Source of the DNA: Hwanghaeella sp964350445
GTDB lineage: Bacteria; Pseudomonadota; Alphaproteobacteria; UBA8366; Aestuariispiraceae
Length of the DNA stretch: 64,000 nucleotides
Assembly: GCA_964350445.1 (NCBI GenBank)
Contig: CAYGKA010000019.1
Location: 12,850 to 76,849 of the forward strand
Reading direction: 5' to 3'
Part shown: positions 43,103-52,946 of the stretch, piece after piece
Layout: each line of letters opens with the position of its first letter
Position numbering within the stretch: the stretch's first letter is position 1
Translations under genes and position numbers: made by a program
Notes under the pieces: generated by a model
Database searches by the model: none
What the model was told of the DNA's origin: nothing
What the model saw: only the letters and a program-made list of their open reading frames with translations

Positions 43103-43825
43103 ATGGGGTTTCGTCCGAAACTCATCCCGACCCTGTTTTCCCTGCCGGCCTTTATAACCCTTATTTTCCTCGGTACGTGGCAGGCCCAACGACTCGATTG
43201 GAAACAGGATCTGATCGAAAAGCTCCAGGACCGGTCATCGCAGGCCGCGGGCGCCATTCCCGCCGCGCCGGTGAACGAAGAAGACCATGAATTCCTGCCG
43301 GTGAAAGTCAGGGGCGTTTACGACCATGACAACGAATTCCATTTGGTGAACCGGGCCCTGAACGGTGAGGCCGGCATCAATGTGGTGACGCCGCTCAAGC
43401 TCGACGATGGGCGAACGATCCTGGTGAATCGCGGATGGGTGCCGTTCGAAATGCGCGACAAGGCCCTTCGTCCGGACGGCTTTCTTCAAGGCGAACAGAC
43501 GGTAACCGGCCTGCTTCGGTTCGTGAAGCCGCGCTCCACGATCGAAAGCTGGGTGGTGCCGGATAACGAGCCGGCCAACAATGCCTGGTTCAATATCGAT
43601 CCCGCCGCCATGGCCAAGCAGGCTGGGCTGGATAGCCTACCGGATTACTACATCCTCTCCTCCGACCAAAGCGAGCGGGGGGATTTGCCCCGTGGCCGCC
43701 AATGGTCGCCCGACATTCGAAATGATCATCTGCAATATGCAATAACGTGGTACAGTTTGGCCCTGGGGCTGTTGGCAATCTATGTCATCTACCACCGGAA
43801 AATTGCGGCGGAGGAAAAGTCGTGA
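43103..43825 (+). CDS. surf1: SURF1-family oxidase assembly protein
   Basis: 240 residues with an N-terminal and a C-terminal membrane helix (about 9-25 and 212-230) and a periplasmic domain between them. The GTWQAQRLDWK near the start and HLQYAITWYSLA near the end are SURF1 hallmarks. It helps insert haem a into subunit I. Its stop overlaps the GTG start of the M32 carboxypeptidase (GTGA). Confidence 0.95.
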   Translation: MGFRPKLIPTLFSLPAFITLIFLGTWQAQRLDWKQDLIEKLQDRSSQAAGAIPAAPVNEEDHEFLPVKVRGVYDHDNEFHLVNRALNGEAGINVVTPLKLDDGRTILVNRGWVPFEMRDKALRPDGFLQGEQTVTGLLRFVKPRSTIESWVVPDNEPANNAWFNIDPAAMAKQAGLDSLPDYYILSSDQSERGDLPRGRQWSPDIRNDHLQYAITWYSLALGLLAIYVIYHRKIAAEEKS

Positions 43826-45315
43826 ACGGGCTAGACGCCTATCGTGACCTTGAAGCACATTTCAAAAAATTGAATACCGTCGGCGACGCCCTATCCGTCC
43901 TTCACTGGGACGCTTCGGTGATGATGCCGGCCGGCGGCGCGCCCGCCCGCAGCGACCAATTGGCGGCACTGCGCGGGATCAGCCATGAACTGATGACGGA
44001 CGCCAGGATCGGCGACCTGATCGACACGGCCGAAGGTGCGGCGCTGAACCCTTGGCAAACCGCCAATCTCCATGAAATGCGCCGGTCCTATCTACGGGCC
44101 TCGGCTATACCGCAGCGACTGGTAGAGGCGCTGTCCAAGGCGACATCGGCCTGCGAGCATACCTGGCGCTCCGCCAAGCTGGAGTCGGATTTTGCAAAGG
44201 TCGCCCCCCTCCTGCAGGAAGTCCTGAACCTCACGCTGGAGGAAGCCGGCATTCTGGGCGACGTGTTGGGCATGCCCCTGTATGACGCGCTGATTGATAC
44301 ATATGAGCCGGGCGCCTCCGCCGCTGCGATCGGTGGGATATTTGAGGACTATGCGGGTTTTCTGCCCGGTTTCCTGGGCTCTGTCCTGGAAAAGCAGAGC
44401 CGGCTCGGCGAGAAACCCGTCCCTGTCGGGCCCTTCGCAGTCGAAAAGCAGGAGGCGCTGGCCCGGCATCTCGCCGCGACGGTCGGATTCGACTTTTCCG
44501 CCGGCCGCATGGATGTCAGCGCCCACCCGTTTTCCACCGGTTATGCCGGCGATCGGCGCATCACGGTCAGCTACAATACCGAAGATCCGATCTTGGCGCT
44601 GATGGCGGCGCTGCATGAAACCGGTCACGCGCTGTATGAACAGAACCTGCCGACCGAATGGCAGGGCCAGCCGGTCGGCCACGCGAGGGGCATGGCAATT
44701 CACGAGAGCCAGTCGCTGTTGATCGAGATGCAGGCCTGCCGAACGCCGGAATTCGTAAGTTTCCTGGCGCCTTTGTTCCGGTCGGCCTTCGGTGATCAGG
44801 ACGCGTTCCGGGAAGAAAACCTGTTGCGGCTGTATCATTGGGTGGAACCTGGTTTTATTCGCGTCATGGCCGATGAAGTAACCTATCCGGCCCATGTCAT
44901 CCTTCGGTTCCGGTTGGAGCAGGCCATGCTGTCCGGCGACCTTCCGCTGGCGGATCTGCCCGGGGCCTGGAACGAAGGGATGCAAGAGCTGCTCGGTATC
45001 ACGCCCCCCAGCGACCGTTTCGGATGTCTGCAGGATATCCATTGGTATACGGGGTCTTTCGGCTATTTTCCGACCTATACACTCGGTGCGATGACCGCCG
45101 CGCAATTGTTCCATGCGGCGACGCAAGTAGAGCCGGATATCCTGCCGGGCCTTTCGAAGGGTGACTTTTCCGGCCTCAGGAATTGGCTCAGTACGAACGT
45201 CCACAGCCTCGCCTCTTCGGTAAGCAGCGATGAAATCGTCATTCACGCCACCGGGCATAGTTTGGATCCCAAGGCTTTCGAGGGACACCTGCAGCGGCGC
45301 TATCTGCCGCATTGA
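43822..45315 (+). CDS. M32-family metallocarboxypeptidase
   Basis: 497 residues from GTG 43822, which overlaps the surf1 stop by four bases and has GGAGG eight bases upstream. The zinc motif is H265-E266-T-G-H269 and the third ligand lies in HESQSLLIE. Length and motifs match the thermostable carboxypeptidase Taq group, cytosolic enzymes that remove C-terminal residues. Translational coupling to an oxidase assembly gene is unexpected for a peptide-recycling enzyme. Confidence 0.95.
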   Translation: MNGLDAYRDLEAHFKKLNTVGDALSVLHWDASVMMPAGGAPARSDQLAALRGISHELMTDARIGDLIDTAEGAALNPWQTANLHEMRRSYLRASAIPQRLVEALSKATSACEHTWRSAKLESDFAKVAPLLQEVLNLTLEEAGILGDVLGMPLYDALIDTYEPGASAAAIGGIFEDYAGFLPGFLGSVLEKQSRLGEKPVPVGPFAVEKQEALARHLAATVGFDFSAGRMDVSAHPFSTGYAGDRRITVSYNTEDPILALMAALHETGHALYEQNLPTEWQGQPVGHARGMAIHESQSLLIEMQACRTPEFVSFLAPLFRSAFGDQDAFREENLLRLYHWVEPGFIRVMADEVTYPAHVILRFRLEQAMLSGDLPLADLPGAWNEGMQELLGITPPSDRFGCLQDIHWYTGSFGYFPTYTLGAMTAAQLFHAATQVEPDILPGLSKGDFSGLRNWLSTNVHSLASSVSSDEIVIHATGHSLDPKAFEGHLQRRYLPH

Positions 45316-45495
45316 ACGCCTTTTATCGACCCCATCGGTTCCGGTCTCACCTATGCGGCACCGTACGGCATGGGCGCGTCCGCCACTTGCCCTTCCCTTT
45401 GACCGCTTCTAAGACTGCATGTCGAAAATAACGGTTCGGGGTTCCCAGGCCGGTCCGGAGAGGCCCCTGGGGTAGGCGGGAAAGGCGGGAACAAC

Positions 45496-46905
45496 ATGGA
45501 TTACGTCAGCACGCGGGGAAACGCCCCGGTTCTCGACTTCGAGGATGTTCTGCTTGCCGGTCTGGCGCGGGACGGCGGGCTTTATGTTCCTGCCTATTGG
45601 CCGAAATTCTCGGCGGATGATCTGCGCGCCATGCGGGGGCTGAGCTACCCCGAATTGGCCTTCCGTGTCATGCGCCCCTTCGTCGGCGATTCAATTCCCG
45701 AAGACGACTTCGAACGCCTCGTCGCGCGGGCCTATGCCGGTTTTGACCATGATGCCGTCGCACCCTTGAAGCAGCTCAGCCACGAATTCTGGCTGATGGA
45801 GCTTTTTCATGGTCCGACGATCGCCTTCAAGGACTATGCGCTTCAATTGGTCGGTCTTCTGTTCGACCATGTCCTGAAACGCCGTGGCGAGAAGGTGACC
45901 ATCGTCGGCGCCACAAGCGGCGATACCGGATCGGCCGCGATCGAAGCCTGCCGTGACCGGGATTCCATAGACATCTTCATCATGTTCCCGCAGGGCCGTG
46001 TCAGTCCCGTCCAGCAGCGTCAGATGACGACGGTGAAATCCTCTAACGTCTTTAACCTTGCGGTCGATGGAACCTTCGACGATTGCCAGGACCTGGTGAA
46101 GGCGATGTTCGCCGACGAGCCGTTCCGCGACGAACTCCACATCAGCGCCGTGAATTCGATCAACTGGGCCCGTGTCATGGCGCAGATCGTGTACTACGTG
46201 CATGCGGCGGTTTCCCTGGGCGCGCCGGACAGGGCGGTCTCCTTCGCCGTGCCGACCGGGAATTTCGGCAATGTCTTCGCGGGCTATGCGGCGCGGAAGA
46301 TGGGGCTGCCGATTGAGCAACTGATCGTCGGGTCGAACAGCAACGATATCCTGACCCGTTTCTTTGAAACCGGCGTCATGTCGGCCCGCGAGGTCATGCC
46401 GAGCCTGTCGCCGAGCATGGATATCCAGATTTCCAGCAATTTCGAGCGCTTCCTGTTCGATCTCTATGACCGGGATGGCGTGGCTTTGGCCGCCGTGATG
46501 CAGGAATTCCGCCGGTCGGGCGAACTTGCCGTCGGTGCGGAACGGTGGAGCCTGGCATGCGAATCCTTCGATGCACGCCGGCTTGACGACGCCGAAACGC
46601 TGGCGGCCATCGGGGCGTTGTACAAATCCACGGGCGAGTTGATCGATCCGCATTCCGCCATCGGAATCGTGGCCGGCATGGAAGCGCGCCGCCGGTCCGA
46701 CGTGCCGCTCGTCTGTTTGGCGACGGCGCATCCCGCAAAGTTCCCGGACGCGGTGGAAAAGGCGACGGGTATACGGCCGCCCTTGCCCGCTCATATGGCG
46801 GACCTGTTCGACAAGGAAGAACGGTTCGACACCATCGGACCCAGCCTGCAGACGGTGCAGCAATATGTGCGGGAAAGAAGCCGCATCGGCGGGGGCAGGG
46901 GATGA
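45496..46905 (+). CDS. thrC: Threonine synthase
   Basis: 469 residues, the longer fold-type II subgroup also found in E. coli. The PLP lysine is Lys112 in AFKDYALQ; the phosphate loop is in TSGDTGSA. It converts O-phosphohomoserine to threonine in the cytosol. thrB, for the preceding step, is encoded at 52.9-53.9 kb on the other strand. There are 180 bases ahead of it, so it may start a new transcript. The stop overlaps the start of the M16 gene (ATGA). Confidence 0.96.
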   Translation: MDYVSTRGNAPVLDFEDVLLAGLARDGGLYVPAYWPKFSADDLRAMRGLSYPELAFRVMRPFVGDSIPEDDFERLVARAYAGFDHDAVAPLKQLSHEFWLMELFHGPTIAFKDYALQLVGLLFDHVLKRRGEKVTIVGATSGDTGSAAIEACRDRDSIDIFIMFPQGRVSPVQQRQMTTVKSSNVFNLAVDGTFDDCQDLVKAMFADEPFRDELHISAVNSINWARVMAQIVYYVHAAVSLGAPDRAVSFAVPTGNFGNVFAGYAARKMGLPIEQLIVGSNSNDILTRFFETGVMSAREVMPSLSPSMDIQISSNFERFLFDLYDRDGVALAAVMQEFRRSGELAVGAERWSLACESFDARRLDDAETLAAIGALYKSTGELIDPHSAIGIVAGMEARRRSDVPLVCLATAHPAKFPDAVEKATGIRPPLPAHMADLFDKEERFDTIGPSLQTVQQYVRERSRIGGGRG

Positions 46906-48164
46906 CGATGGCATCTGTCGGAATTCTGCCGAACGGCATACGGGTTGTTACCGATACGGTCGACTCGGTAGAAACCGTGTCGATCGGCGTGTGGGTGGGA
47001 ACCGGGACGCGGTCGGAAACGCCCGCAAACAACGGCGCGGCGCATTTCCTCGAACATATGGCTTTTAAAGGCACGGCGCGCCGGACCGCGTCGCAGATCG
47101 CCGAGGAGATCGAGGCCGTCGGCGGCCATATGAACGCTTATACGAGCCGTGAGAGTACGGCCTATTACGTGAAACTCTTGAAGGACGATGCCGGTCTGGC
47201 CGTCGATGTCCTTTCGGATATTCTGCAATACCCCAGTTTCGCGCCGGATGAGATGGAGCGGGAACGATCCGTCATCTTGCAGGAAATCGGCCAGGCCCAT
47301 GATACGCCGGACGATATCATCTATGACCATTTCCAGGAGACGGCGTATCGCGGCCAGGCCATGGGCTACCCGACATTGGGCAGCCCGGAAACGGTGAACG
47401 CCATGACGCGCGGTCAGCTTACCGACTTCATGGCCAGCGGCTATTACGGCGGAAACATGGTTCTGGTCGGGGCGGGCAAGATCACGCATGCGGAAATGAT
47501 GAAACTCGCCGGCGAATACTTCGGCTCGGTCCCGGCTGGAGAGCCGACTGTCCGGGCGGCGTCCAATTATACCGGTGGTGTTTTCGTGGAAGAGCGCCCG
47601 TCGGAACAGGTTCATCTGCTGATGGGGTTCCCCGGAGTCGGCATCGCGGATGATCAGCACTACGCCGCTTCCGTCCTGTCGACCTTGTTTGGCGGGGGCA
47701 TGTCCTCGCGCTTATTCCAGGAGGTGAGGGAAAAACGCGGGCTGGTCTATTCCGTCTATTCCTTTTCGTCCGTCTACTCCGATGGCGGCCTTTTCGGGAT
47801 CTACGCCGGAACCGGGGAGAAGGAGACGGCCGACCTGATTCCTGTCATCTGCGAGGAAATCCGCAGGCTGCCAGGGACGATTTCCGAAGAGGAACTGAAG
47901 CGGGCGAAGGCGCAGATCAAGTCCAGCACCGTGATGGCCCTGGAAAGCACGGCGGCACGGGCGGAGCAATTGGGCAATCAGATGCTTCTCGTCGGTCGGC
48001 CCGTAACGATGGAGGAGCAGCTCACCCGGATAGACGCTTTGACGGTAGCCGATCTTGCGGAACTGGCGCAGAAGATATTTTCGGGGCCCCTGACCATGGC
48101 TGCGATCGGCCCGGTCGGGCATCTCGAATCCTATGACGGGGTTCTCGGGCGGCTCGCCGCCTGA
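46902..48164 (+). CDS. M16-family zinc peptidase (mitochondrial processing peptidase-like)
   Basis: 420 residues. The inverted zinc motif H48-F-L-E51-H52 starts the active domain, with a conserved downstream Glu in the region EEIEAVGGHMNAYTSRES. It is a two-domain protein typical of single-chain bacterial M16B enzymes related to MPP-beta. The substrate is unknown. It begins within the thrC stop, an arrangement common in alphaproteobacteria, and is followed seven bases later by a RimJ-like gene. Confidence 0.94.
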   Translation: MTMASVGILPNGIRVVTDTVDSVETVSIGVWVGTGTRSETPANNGAAHFLEHMAFKGTARRTASQIAEEIEAVGGHMNAYTSRESTAYYVKLLKDDAGLAVDVLSDILQYPSFAPDEMERERSVILQEIGQAHDTPDDIIYDHFQETAYRGQAMGYPTLGSPETVNAMTRGQLTDFMASGYYGGNMVLVGAGKITHAEMMKLAGEYFGSVPAGEPTVRAASNYTGGVFVEERPSEQVHLLMGFPGVGIADDQHYAASVLSTLFGGGMSSRLFQEVREKRGLVYSVYSFSSVYSDGGLFGIYAGTGEKETADLIPVICEEIRRLPGTISEEELKRAKAQIKSSTVMALESTAARAEQLGNQMLLVGRPVTMEEQLTRIDALTVADLAELAQKIFSGPLTMAAIGPVGHLESYDGVLGRLAA

Positions 48165-48171
48165 AGGCGCC

Positions 48172-48771
48172 ATGTTCAATCTCTTTCGGCCAAAATTCCC
48201 TGCTTTGAAGCTGACGGGCCCGCGGGTTTATATCCGCCCTCCCGCCGCGGGCGATCAGCGCGCGTGGCTGGAACTGCGGCGGACCAGCCAAGCCTTCCTC
48301 GAACCGTTCGAACCCGCTTGGCCGAAGGACGCGCTGACACCCGCCGCCTATCGCCGGCGGATGCGCCGGGCCCACGCCGATTGGCAGGCGAATGTTGGCT
48401 ATGCCTTCTTCATCTTCTCACGGCAGGACGATTCGCTTTTGGGCGGTATAACCGTCACCAACGTCCGGCGTGGCGTCATCCAAGCAGGGAATATCGGCTA
48501 TTGGATCGGTGAACCGCATAAGCGGTGCGGGTATATGTTTGAAGCCGTCCAGTTGTGCATCGATTTTTGCTTCCGCAATCTGGACCTTCACCGGGTCGAA
48601 GCCGCCTGCCTCGTGGACAATATCCCAAGCCGGCAATTGCTCGAGAAAAGCGGCTTCAAGGGTGAAGGGCGCGCACGTCAGTATCTTTGCATCGCGGGTA
48701 AATGGCAGGATCACGATACTTTCGCGATTCTTCGGCAGGATGCCCGTCCGATCCTGCCGCGTCAGTCCTAG
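48172..48771 (+). CDS. rimJ: RimJ/RimL-like GNAT N-acetyltransferase
   Basis: 199 residues from ATG 48172 (AAGG upstream). It has the GNAT fold, with RVYIRPP at the N-terminus, the beta-strand GNIGYWIGEPHKRCGYM for acetyl-CoA binding, and LEKSGFKGEGRARQYLCIAGKW at the C-terminus, typical of ribosomal-protein N-terminal acetyltransferases (RimJ acts on S5). The substrate is inferred. Last gene of the run that starts at thrC; convergent with yqgE with no clear terminator. Confidence 0.85.
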   Translation: MFNLFRPKFPALKLTGPRVYIRPPAAGDQRAWLELRRTSQAFLEPFEPAWPKDALTPAAYRRRMRRAHADWQANVGYAFFIFSRQDDSLLGGITVTNVRRGVIQAGNIGYWIGEPHKRCGYMFEAVQLCIDFCFRNLDLHRVEAACLVDNIPSRQLLEKSGFKGEGRARQYLCIAGKWQDHDTFAILRQDARPILPRQS

Positions 48772-48791
48772 CGGCTATTGGGAAGCACCGG

Positions 48792-49367
48792 TCAGGCGTG
48801 GCCGGCATCACCGGACAGCAAGCTCAAATCGATCCCCAGTTTGGCGATTGATCGTTCCCATTTCGTGTCCAGAAGGTCGTCGAAGACCAGTTCTTCATCC
48901 GCCGGAACGTTGAGCCAGGCGTTCTGATGGATTTCATCGTCCAATTGCCCCGGGCCCCAGCCTGCATAGCCAAGCGCCAGCATACTTTCCCGCGGACCGT
49001 TGCCTTCTGCGATGTCGCGCAGAATATCGACCGTGGCGGTCAGTCCGACACCGTTTTCCATCATCACCGTGCCTTCACCGGCATAGTCCGAAGAATGCAG
49101 CACGAAACCGCGGCCGGTTTCCACCGGACCGCCGAAATGGATCCGAAGGTCGTCATCGGACCGGTTCGTAGAGATGTTCAATTGTTCCAGCAATTCCCCG
49201 AAAGTCAGCGAGTCCATGAGTTTGTTCAGGACCAGGCCCATCGCGCCGTCTTCGTTGTGGATGCACATATAAATGACGCTGCGCTCGAACCTGGGATCGG
49301 TCATGGACGGCATCGCAACCAGCAGCTGGCCGCTAAGGTATCCGGAAAAATTACGTTCTCGAAGCAT
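48792..49367 (-). CDS. YqgE/AlgH-family protein
   Basis: 191 residues, the normal size. The family signatures LLVAMPSMTDPRFERSV, GAMGLVLNK and FGGPVETGRGFVLHS are all present. The proteins are compact and cytosolic, and no enzyme activity is established, despite the name AlgH. Divergent from the dsbD-like gene, with 295 bases between, which hold a hairpin-forming palindrome at 49529. Confidence 0.93.
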   Translation of the reverse strand: MLRERNFSGYLSGQLLVAMPSMTDPRFERSVIYMCIHNEDGAMGLVLNKLMDSLTFGELLEQLNISTNRSDDDLRIHFGGPVETGRGFVLHSSDYAGEGTVMMENGVGLTATVDILRDIAEGNGPRESMLALGYAGWGPGQLDDEIHQNAWLNVPADEELVFDDLLDTKWERSIAKLGIDLSLLSGDAGHA

Positions 49368-49528
49368 AGGGCAAAGGGTCCAAAAAGCGCTAATCCGAAG
49401 AGTGTATCAGTATCTTCTCCTTAGATGCCAGCGCGGGTTCCCCCTTTCCTTGGGCGGGTGCCGAAGCCGGGGCGACATCATCCCGCCACCATCCCTGGCT
49501 ACGGCAGGCACAAACATGTGACGGCGGG

Positions 49529-49551
49529 GGATGCGGTTTTGGGCCGCATCC
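49529..49551. repeat. Palindrome in the yqgE-dsbD divergent region
   Basis: GGATGCGG and CCGCATCC are perfect 8-bp arms around TTTTGGG. No T-run follows on either strand, so it is more likely an operator or RNA hairpin than a terminator. Confidence 0.5.
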
Positions 49552-49662
49552 GCTGTTAAAATCCGGCAAAATGGCTATGTAATACGGGCCGTGACCGTCA
49601 GGGCGGTCGGGTCGTGCATGTATTGTCGGCAATCCTTCGGGGGCGCTGACCGGTTGGGAAAG

Positions 49663-51798
49663 ATGACGCAGATTTCGTTCCAGGCAAAACGCGGTTGCAT
49701 CGCCCTTTTGGCGCTCTTTGCCCTGATCGCCAGCGTGACTGCGGGCGGCAAGGGCTATGCGATGACGGGCGCCTGGGTGGATACGGATCATTCCTCCGTC
49801 CGTCTGCTTTCGGCCGTTACCGGCACGGGCGACGATGGAACGGTCACGTTGGGCCTGGAATTCCAAATGAAGGAGGGCTGGAAGATCTACTGGCGCTCGC
49901 CAGGCGATGCGGGATTCCCGCCGAAACCGGATTGGACCGGGTCGAAGAACGTCGCGTCGGTCGATATGGAATGGCCGGCCCCGCATCGGTTCGAAATTTT
50001 CGGCCTACAAACCTACGGCTATTCCCACGAAGTGATTTTTCCGTTGACGTTGCATGCAGAGAGCCCCGGACAAGCAATCACCTTGGCCGGCAAGGTGGAC
50101 TACCTCGTCTGCAGCGATATCTGCATCCCCGGCGAAGCGTCGGTCTCAATCGATATCCCAACAGGGCCGGCCAACCCATCGCCGAAAGTTCATGCGATCG
50201 GCAAATACGCCTCTCTCGTCCCCGGCGCGCCTGAGGCAGCCGGACTGACGGTGCGGCAGGCTTTGGTCTCCGGCACACCGGAAGATCTTCTGCTGCAGGT
50301 CGATATTTCCGGAACGGACGCGCTGACGAATCCGGACCTTTTCGTTGAGGGGCCGGTCGGTGTGTTTTTCGGCAAGCCCGAGCTCGCGCTGTCCGATGGC
50401 GGGAAACTTGCCCGGTTGAGTTTGAAAGGTGGCGGTGCTTCACCTGATGCCCTCACGGGGCAGGGGCTGACCCTGACGGTGGTCGACGGCCCGCGCGCGG
50501 CGGAGGTGACACTGACCCCGTCCCAAGGGGCGGTTTCGTCGCTCGACAGCGCGGTGTCGCTAGCGGCGCTGTTGCCAATTCTGCTGCTCGCGCTGATCGG
50601 TGGCTTGATCCTGAACCTGATGCCTTGCGTCCTGCCGGTCCTGTCCATCAAGCTGCTGTCGGTCGCCAGCCATGGCGGCGGACGGAAGCAGGATGTTCGC
50701 CGGGGCTTCGTCGCGGCCTCGCTCGGCATTCTGACGATGTTTCTGCTCTTGGCAGGGGTGCTCATCGGGCTGAAATCAGCCGGCGAGACGATCGGCTGGG
50801 GCATTCAGTTCCAGCAACCGGTCTTTCTCGCCTTCATGATCGTCATTCTCACGCTCTTCGCGGCGAATATGTGGGGCCTGTTCGAATTCACGCTGCCGCG
50901 GTTCGTGGCTGACGCGGGCTATTCCGCCGGGGAACATAAGGGTGTCCTCGGCCATTTCCTGACCGGGGCTTTCGCCGCGTTGCTGGCGACCCCGTGTTCC
51001 GCCCCGTTTCTCGGCACCGCCGTCGGCTTCGCCTTGAGCCGGGGCAGCCTGGAGATTTTGGCGGTCTTCGCGGCACTCGGTATCGGTCTTTCCGGCCCCT
51101 ACCTCGTGGTCGCGGCGTTCCCCGGATTGGCGACGTCGCTGCCGCGCCCCGGTCCGTGGATGGTGAAGCTGAAATGGGTGCTGGGGATTGCTTTGGCCGG
51201 CACCGCTCTTTGGCTGGCCTATGTGATGAGCGCGATCACGGGCCTGGAAACGGCGGTCGTGGTCGGCGCCCTTGCCATTTTGGCTGCGGCGATCCCGTTG
51301 ACGAAGCGCCTGGACGGGTCGCGTGTGGGCCGCATGGCTGTGCCGATGTCCGTTTTTCTGGGACTTGCGGCGATCGCCGTCCCGGTCGTCCGCGACGGCG
51401 GGCCGGCTGTTCAAGAGGCCGAGGTCGAAATCGGCTGGACACCGTTCGACAGGGCTGAAATTGCGCGGCATGTCTCCGCCGGCAAGGTCGTCTTCGTGGA
51501 CGTGACCGCCGACTGGTGCATTACCTGCCAATTCAACAAGAAGCGGGTGCTGGGCGTGGGCGAGGTTGCTACCCTGCTCCAGGCCTCCGGCATGGTGGCG
51601 ATGCGGGCCGACTGGACGCGGCCCAACCCGGCGATCGCCGCATTCCTGGCCGGTTTCGGGCGCTATGGAATTCCTTTCAATGTGGTCTACGGCCCGGGTG
51701 CCGAACAGGGCATTCCTTTGCCCGAACTGCTGACCGAATCCGATGTTCTGGCGGCGGTGGAAACCGCGGCGCAGGGATCGATTCTCGCGCGCCGGTAA
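49663..51798 (+). CDS. dsbD: DsbD/ScsB-like membrane thiol-disulfide reductase
   Basis: 711 residues from ATG 49663 (GGGAAAG upstream). A signal peptide ends near residue 28. The periplasmic alpha domain has C150-SDI-C154. The membrane domain (about 300-560) holds Cys322 (MPCVLPVLS) and Cys445 (TPCSAPFLG). A C-terminal thioredoxin-like domain carries C619-IT-C622 (DWCITC). This three-part layout passes electrons from cytoplasmic thioredoxin to periplasmic thiols, for cytochrome c maturation or copper-stress repair. The longer N-terminal domain resembles ScsB more than classical DsbD (inference). Confidence 0.9.
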   Translation: MTQISFQAKRGCIALLALFALIASVTAGGKGYAMTGAWVDTDHSSVRLLSAVTGTGDDGTVTLGLEFQMKEGWKIYWRSPGDAGFPPKPDWTGSKNVASVDMEWPAPHRFEIFGLQTYGYSHEVIFPLTLHAESPGQAITLAGKVDYLVCSDICIPGEASVSIDIPTGPANPSPKVHAIGKYASLVPGAPEAAGLTVRQALVSGTPEDLLLQVDISGTDALTNPDLFVEGPVGVFFGKPELALSDGGKLARLSLKGGGASPDALTGQGLTLTVVDGPRAAEVTLTPSQGAVSSLDSAVSLAALLPILLLALIGGLILNLMPCVLPVLSIKLLSVASHGGGRKQDVRRGFVAASLGILTMFLLLAGVLIGLKSAGETIGWGIQFQQPVFLAFMIVILTLFAANMWGLFEFTLPRFVADAGYSAGEHKGVLGHFLTGAFAALLATPCSAPFLGTAVGFALSRGSLEILAVFAALGIGLSGPYLVVAAFPGLATSLPRPGPWMVKLKWVLGIALAGTALWLAYVMSAITGLETAVVVGALAILAAAIPLTKRLDGSRVGRMAVPMSVFLGLAAIAVPVVRDGGPAVQEAEVEIGWTPFDRAEIARHVSAGKVVFVDVTADWCITCQFNKKRVLGVGEVATLLQASGMVAMRADWTRPNPAIAAFLAGFGRYGIPFNVVYGPGAEQGIPLPELLTESDVLAAVETAAQGSILARR

Positions 51799-51944
51799 AT
51801 CCCCGGTCACAAAACACTGGAAACCTTAGCGGAACGCTTTACATAGGACGTGACAGTCATTTCGCGCGCGATCCGCGCGTCATTTTCCCGATGGGCGATA
51901 TCTGTCCTCGGGCAATCCAGCAGAACTGGGAGAGGGAAAGCATC

Positions 51945-52424
51945 ATGATTGGAGTAGGTGACAAACTGCCGACCGAAGGCCTCAAGACGATGGGCGCTGA
52001 CGGTCCGGAAGCGGTCGATATGGAAAAGAAGCTGGCTGGGCGGAAGGTCGTTATCTTCTCACTGCCCGGTGCTTTCACGCCGACTTGTTCCGCGAAACAT
52101 CTTCCAGGCTTCGTTACGAAGGCCGATGAGCTTAAGGCCAAAGGTGTCGACGAAGTCATGTGCCTCGCCGTCAACGACGCCTTCGTTATGGGAGCTTGGG
52201 CGAAGGACCAGGGAGTCTCCGGCAAGGTGACCATGTTGGCCGACGGCAGCGCGACCTATACGAAGCAACTCGGCCTTGTACTGGACCTCGAAGCGGCCGG
52301 CCTGGGGACACGCGGCCAGCGTTTCGCCCTGATCGCCGACAATGGGGTCGTCACCCATCTGGCGATCGAAGAGCCGGGCGCCTTCGTAGTTTCCTCTGCG
52401 GACGCGATCCTTAACGCGCTCTGA
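51945..52424 (+). CDS. Prx5-type peroxiredoxin
   Basis: 159 residues from ATG 51945, behind GGGAGAGGGAAAG. The peroxidatic cysteine is Cys48 in PGAFTPTCSAKHLPG, diagnostic for the Prx5/hybrid class, with the conserved Arg in TRGQRFALI. No fused glutaredoxin domain is present, so it relies on a separate thiol donor. It reduces peroxides in the cytosol. It is downstream of dsbD by 146 bases and closed by a strong terminator. Confidence 0.95.
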   Translation: MIGVGDKLPTEGLKTMGADGPEAVDMEKKLAGRKVVIFSLPGAFTPTCSAKHLPGFVTKADELKAKGVDEVMCLAVNDAFVMGAWAKDQGVSGKVTMLADGSATYTKQLGLVLDLEAAGLGTRGQRFALIADNGVVTHLAIEEPGAFVVSSADAILNAL

Positions 52425-52446
52425 GGTCTCAGCCCAATACGACGAG

Positions 52447-52472
52447 AAACCCCCGCTTCGGCGGGGGTTTTT
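52447..52472. terminator. Intrinsic terminator after the peroxiredoxin gene
   Basis: ACCCCCGC and GCGGGGGT form an 8-bp stem with a UUCG tetraloop, followed by five T and preceded by AAA. It lies between the convergent peroxiredoxin and rnhA genes. Confidence 0.95.
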
Positions 52473-52505
52473 GCTTGTTTGGGGGTAAGGATTGAAGGCG
52501 CAGCG

Positions 52506-52946
52506 CTAGAAAGGAATGCCCCCGCGGGCAAGCGAATCCGCGCGCTCGTTCTCGTCATGGCCGGCATGGCCCTTGACCCATTTCCACTCAATGTCATGGG
52601 GCTTGATCGCCTGCTCGAGCCGTTGCCAAAGATCGGCGTTCTTCACCGGCTTTTTATTGGCCGTTTTCCAGCCGTTTCGGCGCCAGCCATGAATCCATTT
52701 CGTGATACCGTCGCGGACATAGGTGCTGTCCGTTGTCAGAACCACGGTCATCGGGCGCTTCAACGCTTCGAGCGCGGCGATGGCGGCCATCAGTTCCATG
52801 CGGTTGTTGGTGGTTTCCTTCTCACCGCCGGACAATTCCCGTTCGTTGCCGCGCCAGCGCAGAACGGCCCCCCAACCGCCGGGTCCGGGATTCCCCGAAC
52901 ACGCCCCGTCCGTGAAGATTTCGACGACTTCTTCGGCCTCAGCCAT
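52506..52946 (-). CDS. rnhA: Ribonuclease HI
   Basis: 146 residues from ATG 52946; its first bases overlap the end of thrB by eight. The four catalytic acids are visible: Asp13 (FTDGACSGNPG), Glu51 (NNRMELMAA), Asp73 (TDSTYV) and the last Asp in ENERADSLA. It cleaves RNA in RNA-DNA hybrids. The ispH-thrB-rnhA order is an alphaproteobacterial hallmark. Confidence 0.97.
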   Translation of the reverse strand: MAEAEEVVEIFTDGACSGNPGPGGWGAVLRWRGNERELSGGEKETTNNRMELMAAIAALEALKRPMTVVLTTDSTYVRDGITKWIHGWRRNGWKTANKKPVKNADLWQRLEQAIKPHDIEWKWVKGHAGHDENERADSLARGGIPF

